In this document: piece by piece, positions 6,240-11,678 of the stretch
Numbering within the stretch: the stretch's first letter is position 1
How the letters are laid out: the number at the start of each line of letters is the position of its first letter
Assembly: GCA_937988705.1 (NCBI GenBank)
Contig: CALKIA010000197.1
Span: 1-11,678 of the forward strand
Direction: 5' to 3'
Source: an uncultured Chloroflexota bacterium
GTDB lineage: Bacteria; Chloroflexota; Anaerolineae; Aggregatilineales; Phototrophicaceae
DNA length: 11,678 nucleotides
Notes under the pieces: model-generated
What the model saw: the letters and a program-made list of their open reading frames with translations, nothing else
Told to the model about the DNA's origin: nothing
Databases searched by the model: none
Position numbers and translations under genes: made by a program

Positions 6240-6926
6240 TTAGTGATTCGCGAACCGATACCCCACCCCACGCGACGTGAGGATGTAATCCGGGTTTTCG
6301 GGGTCGCGTTCGACCTTCTGGCGCAAATAGTGGATGTACAGTTTGAGGCTGTCGATGGCGTCGGCGTATTCTTCGCCCCACGCCTCGGTGACCAGCTCAT
6401 TGCGCGGCACGACGCGGCCGGCGTTGCGCACCAGCACCCCCAACAAGCTGAACTCCTTGGGTGTCAAATGCTTGACCTCGTTGCGCACACGCACTTCGCG
6501 ATTCATGAAGTTGACGCGGAATTCGCCGTTATTGAAGATCAGCTCTTCGCTCATTACCGCTTTGGGTGCGCGGCGCAAATGCGCCCGGATACGCGCGACC
6601 AGCTCATCGTTCTCAAACGGCTTGGAGATGTAATCATCCGCGCCGATCTCCAGGCCATAGACCATGTCGCGCAGTTCGCCGCGCGCGGTGAGGAAGATAA
6701 TCGGCACGTCCGACATATCGCGGAGGCGGCGGCAAACCTCCCAACCGTCCATATCGGGCATCATGATGTCCAGTAACACCAGGTCTGGCTGATTGCGGTA
6801 GGCTTTCTTCAAGCCCTCTTCTGCACTGTAGGCCGAAATAACATCAAAGCCTCGACGTTGGAGCAGAATCTCGATCAGTTTCACCGTGGTCTGTTCATCG
6901 TCGATGATCAAAATTTTTTCACTCAT
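6240..6926 (-). CDS. OmpR/PhoB-family response regulator (orphan)
   Basis: A 228-aa two-component regulator whose phosphorylation by a partner kinase is expected to control DNA binding. The receiver domain (about 1-118) shows the acidic pair D9-D10, phospho-acceptor D53 in LLDIMMPDMDG, switch residue T80 (FLTARGE) and K102 (ISKPF). The winged-helix output domain (about 125-226) carries LTPKEFSLL, the recognition region with SLKLYIHYLRQKVE, and the terminal hairpin TSRGVGYRF. The ATG at 6926 is chosen because MSEKILIIDDE is a typical receiver start; an upstream in-frame TTG at 6953 would add nine unconserved residues. No histidine kinase is encoded within the window, so the partner is elsewhere. 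A good promoter lies about 50 bp upstream. Confidence 0.92.
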   Translation of the reverse strand: MSEKILIIDDEQTTVKLIEILLQRRGFDVISAYSAEEGLKKAYRNQPDLVLLDIMMPDMDGWEVCRRLRDMSDVPIIFLTARGELRDMVYGLEIGADDYISKPFENDELVARIRAHLRRAPKAVMSEELIFNNGEFRVNFMNREVRVRNEVKHLTPKEFSLLGVLVRNAGRVVPRNELVTEAWGEEYADAIDSLKLYIHYLRQKVERDPENPDYILTSRGVGYRFANH

Positions 6927-6977
6927 GGGACGCCCCGGGGTCGGAATCCTCAAACTGTTGTTGCAAAATTCAAACTG

Positions 6978-7006
6978 ACTGTAGCACAGGGTTAAAATGC
7001 GTGCAA
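6978..7006 (-). promoter_or_regulatory. Sigma-70-like promoter of the response regulator gene
   Basis: On the minus strand TTGCAC (complement of 7001-7006) and TACAGT (complement of 6978-6983) are exactly 17 bp apart. They lie about 50 bp upstream of the ATG at 6926. This is one of the better promoter matches in the window. Confidence 0.55.
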
Positions 7007-7053
7007 GTAAAGGTTAGAGTAGTATCATTCTTGTTAGAAAAAAGGATGGAACC

Positions 7054-7293
7054 ATGCGCGAAGCAATCCGCGAATATATCAAAGTCAACATGATTCACGA
7101 CAAGAAATATCCCCTCAAAGATGACGAGGATCTGTTCAAAGGGGGGCTGGTCGATTCGTTCAGCCTGACCGAATTGGCTGTGTTCATCGAAGACAAGTTC
7201 AGCATCCATTTCGCCGACCCGGAGCTGACGGTCGCCAACATGCGCACGCTCGACCACATCATCCGCAACCTTGAAGCGAAACAGGCGAAATGA
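7054..7293 (+). CDS. Acyl carrier protein
   Basis: A 79-aa acidic carrier protein that would hold an acyl group as a thioester on 4'-phosphopantetheine. The attachment site is S35 in GGLVDSFSLTEL (30-41), which follows the usual helix-loop DLFKGG. DSF replaces the more common DSL, which is tolerated in stand-alone carriers. AGGA (7043-7046) precedes the ATG by seven bases. Its stop overlaps the start of the adenylate-forming ligase gene (ATGA), so the two are translationally coupled and the ligase is the obvious loading enzyme. It is not the housekeeping AcpP by context, because no fab genes are adjacent. A DltC-like role with a D-alanine ligase is a less likely alternative, given the ligase sequence. 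Confidence 0.88.
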   Translation: MREAIREYIKVNMIHDKKYPLKDDEDLFKGGLVDSFSLTELAVFIEDKFSIHFADPELTVANMRTLDHIIRNLEAKQAK

Positions 7294-8972
7294 GCCGCCG
7301 CACACTGATCGAGTACGCCCAGTATCACTTCGAAGAGCATCCCTTCCGGTCGGCGGTGACGTTTGTCCACGCGGATGGGAGCGAGCTGCCGCACAACTAC
7401 TTCACCTTCTTTCACGAGGCCGCCGATTACGCGGCCGCGCTGGAAGGGGCAGGGATCACCGCGGGCGATCTGGTCGTGCTGGTCATGGAGCAGAGCGTTA
7501 GCGTGATGGCGGCCTTCTGGGGCGCGCTGCTGATCGGCGCGCTTCCGTCAATCTTTCCGTTCATCAACGAAAAGCTGGACGCTGAACATTATTACAGCAG
7601 CATTCGCCAGTTGATCGGCTTCGAGAGCGTGCGCGCCGTGATCACGTTCGCCAAGTTCGAACCGGATCTGCGCGCAACGCTGGCGGGGCTGCCCGTGGAG
7701 ATCATCACGACGGAAACGCTGAAAGCGGTCGGCGATCCGGCCGTCTATTTCGCGCGCCCCGCCCCCGATCCCGAAGCGACCGCCTTCTTACAGCATTCTT
7801 CGGGCAGCACCGGCCTGCAAAAAGGTGTCATGCTCTCGCATCGCGCGGTGATCAACCAGATTCAGGAGTACGAAGAAGCCGTCGATGTCATGTCCGATTG
7901 GAACGTTATCGCGTCGTGGCTGCCGCTGTATCACGACATGGGCTTGATCGCGGCCTTCATTCTGCCCTTCAAGGTCGGCGTGCATCTGGTGATCATGTCG
8001 CCGTTCGAGTGGGTGCGCCAACCGGTCATGCTGCTGCAAGCGATCACGCGCCACCACGCGACCCACGTCTGGCTGCCCAATTTCGCCTACAACTTCATGG
8101 CGACGCGCATCCGCGACGCGGCGCTGACGGGCGTCAATCTGGCGGAACTGCGCTGGGTGATCAACTGCTCGGAACCCGTCTATGCGGAGAGTCACCGTGT
8201 GTTCCTGAAGAAATTCGCGCCCTATGGCCTCAAAGAATCGGCGCTGCGCGTGTGCTATGCGATGGCGGAGAACACCTTCGCCGTCACGCAGACGGCGCGC
8301 AAAACCCTGCCCCGCATCGACGTGATCGATCGGCGGCGCTTCGCCGAGGACAAGATCGCGGCTCCGGCGGAGAACGACGCGCCCTACATGGAGATCGTCT
8401 CGTGCGGCGTGCCGCTCCCCAACACGCAGGTGCGCGTGATCGGCGTGGAGGGGACTGTGCTGCCGGATCGTCACGTCGGAGAGATTGAGCTCCTCAGCGA
8501 CTGCATGCTCACAGGCTACTACCAGCGCGCCGACCTCAACCCCTTCCACGACGGTTGGTTCATGACCGGAGACATGGGCTATCTGGCTGACGGTGAACTG
8601 TACGTTACCGGTCGCAAGAAAGATCTGATCATCGTGGCGGGCAAGAACGTCTACCCGCAGGATATCGAGAACCTGCTCAACGCTGTGCCGGGCGTGCATC
8701 CCGGTCGCGTCGTGGCCTTCGGCGTGCCGAACGCCCAGCTCGGCACAGAAGACATCGCCGTGCTGGTCGAAGCCGAGACGGATACGCTGCTCGACGACGA
8801 CGAGCAGCGCGGTGACATCGTGCGCGAAGTCCGTGCGCGCATCGCCGCCAACACCGAAGTCACCGCCCGCTACGTCGAGGTGCTGCCGCCCCGCCAACTG
8901 ATCAAGACGAGCAGCGGCAAGATCGCGCGCTCAGCGAATCGCGACCGCTTTTTGGAGGGGCTAGAGGCATAA
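7290..8972 (+). CDS. Fatty-acyl-AMP ligase-like adenylate-forming enzyme
   Basis: A 560-aa ANL-superfamily enzyme that activates a carboxylic acid with ATP to an acyl-adenylate and passes it to a carrier. The P-loop QHSSGSTGLQKGV is at 168-180, SWLPLYHDMGLI at 209-220, the ATP-contacting region AMAENTF at 324-330 (in place of the usual YGxAE), TGD at 426-428, the hinge-region GRKKDLIIVAGKNVYPQDIE at 441-460, and the catalytic lysine K544 in SSGKIARS. The QHSSGSTG and LPLYHDMGLI wording and a C-terminal PGVHPGRVVAFGVP segment are characteristic of fatty-acyl-AMP ligases (FadD32-like) rather than acyl-CoA synthetases. Overlap with the carrier gene by four bases implies that the product is transferred to that protein. 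No polyketide or peptide synthase is present nearby, so the downstream pathway is unknown. Confidence 0.88.
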   Translation: MSRRTLIEYAQYHFEEHPFRSAVTFVHADGSELPHNYFTFFHEAADYAAALEGAGITAGDLVVLVMEQSVSVMAAFWGALLIGALPSIFPFINEKLDAEHYYSSIRQLIGFESVRAVITFAKFEPDLRATLAGLPVEIITTETLKAVGDPAVYFARPAPDPEATAFLQHSSGSTGLQKGVMLSHRAVINQIQEYEEAVDVMSDWNVIASWLPLYHDMGLIAAFILPFKVGVHLVIMSPFEWVRQPVMLLQAITRHHATHVWLPNFAYNFMATRIRDAALTGVNLAELRWVINCSEPVYAESHRVFLKKFAPYGLKESALRVCYAMAENTFAVTQTARKTLPRIDVIDRRRFAEDKIAAPAENDAPYMEIVSCGVPLPNTQVRVIGVEGTVLPDRHVGEIELLSDCMLTGYYQRADLNPFHDGWFMTGDMGYLADGELYVTGRKKDLIIVAGKNVYPQDIENLLNAVPGVHPGRVVAFGVPNAQLGTEDIAVLVEAETDTLLDDDEQRGDIVREVRARIAANTEVTARYVEVLPPRQLIKTSSGKIARSANRDRFLEGLEA

Positions 8973-8999
8973 GCTCACCCTGCTTGCGACTGCTCTTTG

Positions 9000-9049
9000 C
9001 CCCTCGCCCTTGGGAGAGGGGCGGTTGAGCGCAGCGAAACGGGGTGAGG
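9000..9049. repeat. GC-rich dispersed repeat after the ligase gene
   Basis: CCCCTCGCCC (9000-9009) and GGGAGAGGGG (9012-9021) form an imperfect hairpin, followed by GTTGAGCGCAGCG and a GGGGTGAGG end (9024-9049). The latter matches the minus strand of the 6198-6230 terminator almost base for base, and the hairpin resembles 29-55. It may double as a terminator for the carrier/ligase operon. The rest of 8973-9120 shows nothing identifiable. Confidence 0.55.
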
Positions 9050-9125
9050 TTAAGGGCGGCGAACGCGATAACGCGCACTGGCATGAGGCGAACGTAAGCG
9101 TTGCATATGCGCCGCTCGTTGCGGA

Positions 9126-9154
9126 TTGACGGGGTGAGTCACGACCGTTATACT
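9126..9154 (+). promoter_or_regulatory. Near-consensus sigma-70 promoter of the SRP RNA gene
   Basis: TTGACG (9126-9131) and TATACT (9149-9154) match the -35 and -10 consensus at five of six positions each, with the optimal 17-bp spacer. Transcription would start near 9161, a few bases before the RNA's closing helix, as expected for an abundant stable RNA. Confidence 0.75.
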
Positions 9155-9168
9155 AACGGCATGTCGGT

Positions 9169-9306
9169 AGGTTGTTGGCGATAGGCTCAAACTGGGCCCT
9201 ACGCGGCGGGACGATGCGAACCGTGTCAGGGTCGAAAGACAGCAGCACTAAGGATTGAAACCCGGGTGCCGTAGGTTCCCCGGTTTGAGCCCAGCGTCAA
9301 CAACCT
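9169..9306 (+). ncRNA. ffs: Signal recognition particle RNA (bacterial 4.5S type)
   Basis: SRP RNA binds Ffh and directs ribosomes making membrane or exported proteins to the translocon. The apical hairpin is diagnostic: symmetric internal loop CAGG (9227-9230) opposite AGCA (9241-9244), a 3-bp GTC/GAC stem and a GNRA tetraloop GAAA (9234-9237). Below it, GTGT (9223-9226) pairs GCAC (9245-9248), CGGG (9207-9210) pairs CCCG (9261-9264), CCTACG (9198-9203) pairs CGTAGG (9270-9275), GGCTCAAAC (9184-9192) pairs GTTTGAGCC (9283-9291), and the closing helix AGGTTGTTG (9169-9177) pairs CAACAACCT (9298-9306). The whole forms one long rod, ending in GTTTTTATTT as an intrinsic terminator. It is slightly longer than E. 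coli 4.5S (114 nt) and has no Alu domain. The tetraloop is GAAA rather than the usual GGAA. Confidence 0.92.
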
Positions 9307-9319
9307 GTTTTTATTTCGG

Positions 9320-10792
9320 GTGACTGCGTTGGAACGATCCACCCCCCCTACGCTGCCCAAAGCGCCCGGCAGCCTTCCAACCCAACCCCGGCGATCTGCC
9401 GGACTGCGTCCGCGCGCACTGCTCCCCCTCTTCATCGCCATCAGTCTTGCAGCGATTGTCTCGCTCACGCTCTTGATCGGACTCCTCGTCCTGTTGATGA
9501 CCACTATCCCGGTGACGGTCATTGTCGACGGCGAAGCGACGCAGGTCACCTCCCGCGCCACCGATGTGGCGGGCGTGCTCACCGAACGCGGCATCCTCAT
9601 CAACGACGGCGATCTCATCACACCGCCGCTCGTGACGCCCTTAGTCGCCGATCTCGTCATCTCCATCGCCCGCGCGCGCACCGTTTTCCTGATTGTCGAT
9701 GGCAACACCACGCCGCTGTGGACACCGCTCACCAACCCGGCTGAAATCCTCCGGGCCTCTGCGATCCCGATCAGTGCGGACGACCGCATTGTGATCGATG
9801 GCACGCAAGCGCGCCTTGACGATCTGGCCCGCTGGCCCGTCCCCGTAACCGCGCTGGCGGTACGCCATGCCGTCGATCTCACCATCAACGATGGCGATCA
9901 CACGCACACGCTGCGCACAACAGCGCTCACGATCGGCGATGCGCTGTTCGAGGCCGGGATCACGCTTTACCTGTCTGATCGCGTCTATCCCGATTTAAAC
10001 GCACCCGCCGCGCCTGAGTTGAACATCACCATTGAACGCGCCCGGCCGATTAATATCGTCGCGGACGGCGAGACGATTCAGACGCGCACGCAGGGCGAAA
10101 CGGTTGGCGATGCGCTGGCCGACGCGGGCGTGGCGCTCGTCGGGCTGGATTACGCGATCCCGGGCGAAGACACGGCCCTCCTGCCGGGCATGTCCGTGCG
10201 CATCATCCGCGTGACGGAAGAAATCAGCAGCACCGACGCCCCCATCCCCTATGAAACCCTGTATCAGGCGGACTCGACGCTGGAAATTGATCAGCGCCGG
10301 GTCCTGCAAACGGGTGCGAACGGGACGCGGACTACACGCGTCCGTGTGCGCTACGAAAACGGCATCGAAGTGGAGCGCGTCGAAGAAGAAACCGTCGTTA
10401 CTCAACCGCCCACTAATCATGTCATTGCTTACGGGACGAGTGTCGTCATTCGGACGGTCGATACGCCGGATGGCCCGCGCGAATACTGGCGCAAGCTGCG
10501 CATGTACGCGACCAGCTACCACCCGATCAACGGCGACAACATCACGGCGACGGGTGCCGTACTCCAGCAGGGTATCATCGGCGCAGACCCGGATGTTTTG
10601 CCCTACCATACGCAGATCTACGTGCCACGCTACGGCGTCGGCTCGATTGAGGACACAGGCGCGGAACGCCGTGACCCCCTGTGGGTTGACCTCGGCTACA
10701 CCGAAGCCGATTGGCGCTCGTGGTCAGGGTACGTCGATGTGTATGTGTTGACGCCCGTGCCCCCTGCCATCGACTACTTTTTGACGGATTGA
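9320..10792 (+). CDS. Membrane-anchored DUF348-G5-3D cell-wall protein (YabE-like)
   Basis: A 490-aa envelope protein, probably a peptidoglycan-remodelling enzyme. A basic, proline-rich cytoplasmic head (1-32) precedes one membrane helix (about 33-62). Outside the membrane come DUF348-like repeats starting near 64, 121, 184 and 244, the clearest marked by ...DGE/DGD... and GDAL-x2-AGI/AGV. They are followed by a G5 domain (about 298-372) with RVLQTGANGTRTTRVRVRY, and a C-terminal 3D domain (about 394-476) whose three aspartates are probably D423 (GADPDVLP), D445 (EDTG) and D457 (WVDLGY). 3D domains are related to the MltA lytic-transglycosylase barrel. The start is uncertain: GTG 9320 has no ribosome-binding site, whereas TTG 9329 has GGTGA five bases upstream. 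It begins immediately after the SRP RNA terminator and precedes rsmA, as yabE/rpfB-type genes do in Firmicutes and Actinobacteria. Confidence 0.87.
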   Translation: MTALERSTPPTLPKAPGSLPTQPRRSAGLRPRALLPLFIAISLAAIVSLTLLIGLLVLLMTTIPVTVIVDGEATQVTSRATDVAGVLTERGILINDGDLITPPLVTPLVADLVISIARARTVFLIVDGNTTPLWTPLTNPAEILRASAIPISADDRIVIDGTQARLDDLARWPVPVTALAVRHAVDLTINDGDHTHTLRTTALTIGDALFEAGITLYLSDRVYPDLNAPAAPELNITIERARPINIVADGETIQTRTQGETVGDALADAGVALVGLDYAIPGEDTALLPGMSVRIIRVTEEISSTDAPIPYETLYQADSTLEIDQRRVLQTGANGTRTTRVRVRYENGIEVERVEEETVVTQPPTNHVIAYGTSVVIRTVDTPDGPREYWRKLRMYATSYHPINGDNITATGAVLQQGIIGADPDVLPYHTQIYVPRYGVGSIEDTGAERRDPLWVDLGYTEADWRSWSGYVDVYVLTPVPPAIDYFLTD

Positions 10793-10810
10793 CCCCTTAC
10801 ACGCTTATCC

Positions 10811-10860
10811 GTAGGGGCAGACCTGTGTGTCTGCCCTGTCCAGCGGGCACACGTGCCCCA
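10811..10860. repeat. REPIN-like palindrome pair upstream of rsmA
   Basis: GTAG (10811-10814) precedes stem GGGCAGAC/GTCTGCCC (10815-10822 with 10829-10836). A second stem, GGGCAC/GTGCCC (10845-10850 with 10853-10858), follows after 8 bases, with a decayed flank (CAAC in place of CTAC, 10859-10862). Layout and sequence parallel the pair at 4623-4680. It lies 18 bp after the 3D-protein stop codon and could act as its transcript end. Confidence 0.6.
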
Positions 10861-10883
10861 ACCAATCGCTATCAGGAGGCGCC

Positions 10884-11678
10884 ATGACCAACCCCAAAGC
10901 CTTACTCGACCATTTCGGCGTTATCCCGAAGAAAAGCCTCGGACAGAACTTTCTGCATGACCCGCAGGCGCTGGAAAAGATCGCCGATGCGGCTGAACTC
11001 ATGCCGGAAGATACCGTGCTCGAAATTGGCCCCGGCACCGGCGCGCTGACCGAAGTGTTGGCCAAGCGCGTCCAACGCGTGATCGCGGTCGAGCTGGATC
11101 GCCGCCTCGAACCGATCATGCGGCTGACACTCGCGCCTTACGGCAATGTCGAGGTCGTCTTTGACGACATCCTCAACGTGAACATCCCCGAACTCATCGG
11201 TGATCAGCCGTATGTCGTTGTGGCGAACGTGCCCTACTACATCACCAGCGCGATTTTGCGCCTGCTGCTGGAACTACCGCACGCGCCGCGCCGTATTGTG
11301 CTGACCGTTCAGCTCGAAGTCGCGGAACGCATCATCGCCAAACCGGGCGCTATGTCCCTACTCAGCGTGAGCGCGCAGTTCTACGCCAAGCCGAAGATCG
11401 TCACGCGCTTCAACAAAGCCGTGTTCTATCCGCGCCCGGATGTGGACAGCGCCGTTGCGCGCCTTGACGTCTACGACCGTCCGCAGGTCGATGTGCCCAA
11501 CGCCGATGTCTTCTTCCGCGTGGTGAAAGCGGGGTTCGGGCAAAAGCGCAAGCAGTTGAAAAACGCCATTGCTGAAGGGCTGCACATGGAGCACGACGAA
11601 GCCGCCATCCTGCTCGAAGCGGCGGGCATCGACCCGAAGCGCCGCGCCGAAACGCTCTCCCTGCCGGAATGGGCGGCG
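10884..11678 (+). CDS. rsmA: 16S rRNA dimethyladenosine transferase RsmA (KsgA), 3' end missing
   Basis: Dimethylates the two adjacent adenines in helix 45 of 16S rRNA using S-adenosylmethionine, a late step in small-subunit assembly. The reading frame is open from ATG 10884 to the window end (265 codons; the family is usually about 260-295, so little is missing). Visible motifs are KKSLGQNFLHD (16-26), SAM-binding EIGPGTGALT (47-56), the acidic ribose contact E70 (VELD), FDDIL (93-97), catalytic motif IV NVPYYITS (115-122, in place of the common NLPYNIS), QLEVAERI (143-150) and FYPRPDVDSAV (181-191). A perfect AGGAGG (10874-10879) lies four bases before the start, the strongest ribosome-binding site in the window. 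Confidence 0.95.
   Translation, partial: MTNPKALLDHFGVIPKKSLGQNFLHDPQALEKIADAAELMPEDTVLEIGPGTGALTEVLAKRVQRVIAVELDRRLEPIMRLTLAPYGNVEVVFDDILNVNIPELIGDQPYVVVANVPYYITSAILRLLLELPHAPRRIVLTVQLEVAERIIAKPGAMSLLSVSAQFYAKPKIVTRFNKAVFYPRPDVDSAVARLDVYDRPQVDVPNADVFFRVVKAGFGQKRKQLKNAIAEGLHMEHDEAAILLEAAGIDPKRRAETLSLPEWAA

Noticed and set aside
6927..6953. TTG start extending the response regulator by nine residues
   Set aside because: The extension (MRIPTPGRP) is not part of a receiver domain. The ATG at 6926 gives the usual family start.
7788..8897. Long minus-strand open frame (369 codons) inside the ligase gene
   Set aside because: It lies wholly antisense to the adenylate-forming ligase, and its product is His/Arg/Asp-rich without domains. 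It is a codon-bias shadow.
9161..9319. Riboswitch (cyclic di-AMP type) upstream of a cell-wall hydrolase-like gene
   Set aside because: Considered because such genes often carry it, but the sequence contains the exact SRP RNA apical motif and folds into a single rod with a closing helix, which is not that riboswitch architecture.

Overview
This is a GC-rich (roughly 58-60% by eye) bacterial chromosomal segment. It has long opposite-strand shadow frames typical of high-GC coding DNA, and housekeeping genes mixed with small accessory genes. The gene set and style suggest Chloroflexota (Anaerolineae-like): a secreted seven-blade WD40 protein, an acyl carrier protein plus fatty-acyl-AMP-ligase pair, a DUF348/G5/3D cell-wall protein next to rsmA, and many dispersed palindromes. 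That assignment is inference; no rRNA or taxon-specific marker is present.

Left part (1-2990). A GC-rich hairpin repeat precedes alanine dehydrogenase (ald, minus strand), in which all known catalytic residues can be read. Divergent from it is a TMEM175-type six-helix membrane channel protein, followed by a RimJ/RimL-like GNAT acetyltransferase. The GNAT gene converges, across a bidirectional terminator, on an easily missed 59-codon gene for a single-pass membrane protein (2990 to 2811, minus).

Middle (2991-7053). A secreted WD40 beta-propeller protein (start best placed at 3253) is followed by about 790 bp with no credible gene. This gap holds a cluster of short palindromes flanked by GTAG/GGAG (or CTAC in inverse orientation), which look like REP/REPIN elements, plus a GC-rich inverted repeat. 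Then come an unrecognised 267-aa protein with a CxxC-x10-C motif, a 12-bp terminator hairpin, and a convergent orphan OmpR-family response regulator with its own promoter.

Right part (7054-11678). An acyl carrier protein and a fatty-acyl-AMP-ligase-like enzyme overlap by ATGA and form a two-gene acyl activation/loading operon with no polyketide synthase in view. After another GC-rich repeat comes the clearest RNA gene of the window: a bacterial SRP RNA (4.5S type, about 138 nt). It has a near-consensus sigma-70 promoter with 17-bp spacing, a rod-like fold closed by a perfect 9-bp helix, and the diagnostic CAGG/AGCA internal loop. About a dozen bases downstream begins a membrane-anchored DUF348-G5-3D cell-wall protein (YabE/RpfB-like architecture), then a REPIN-like palindrome pair and the first 265 codons of rsmA (ksgA), which runs off the window.

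No defence system, CRISPR array, transposase gene or tRNA was seen. The most useful non-obvious items are the SRP RNA, the 59-aa gene, the GTAG palindrome family, the cysteine-motif protein and the stand-alone ACP/FAAL pair.
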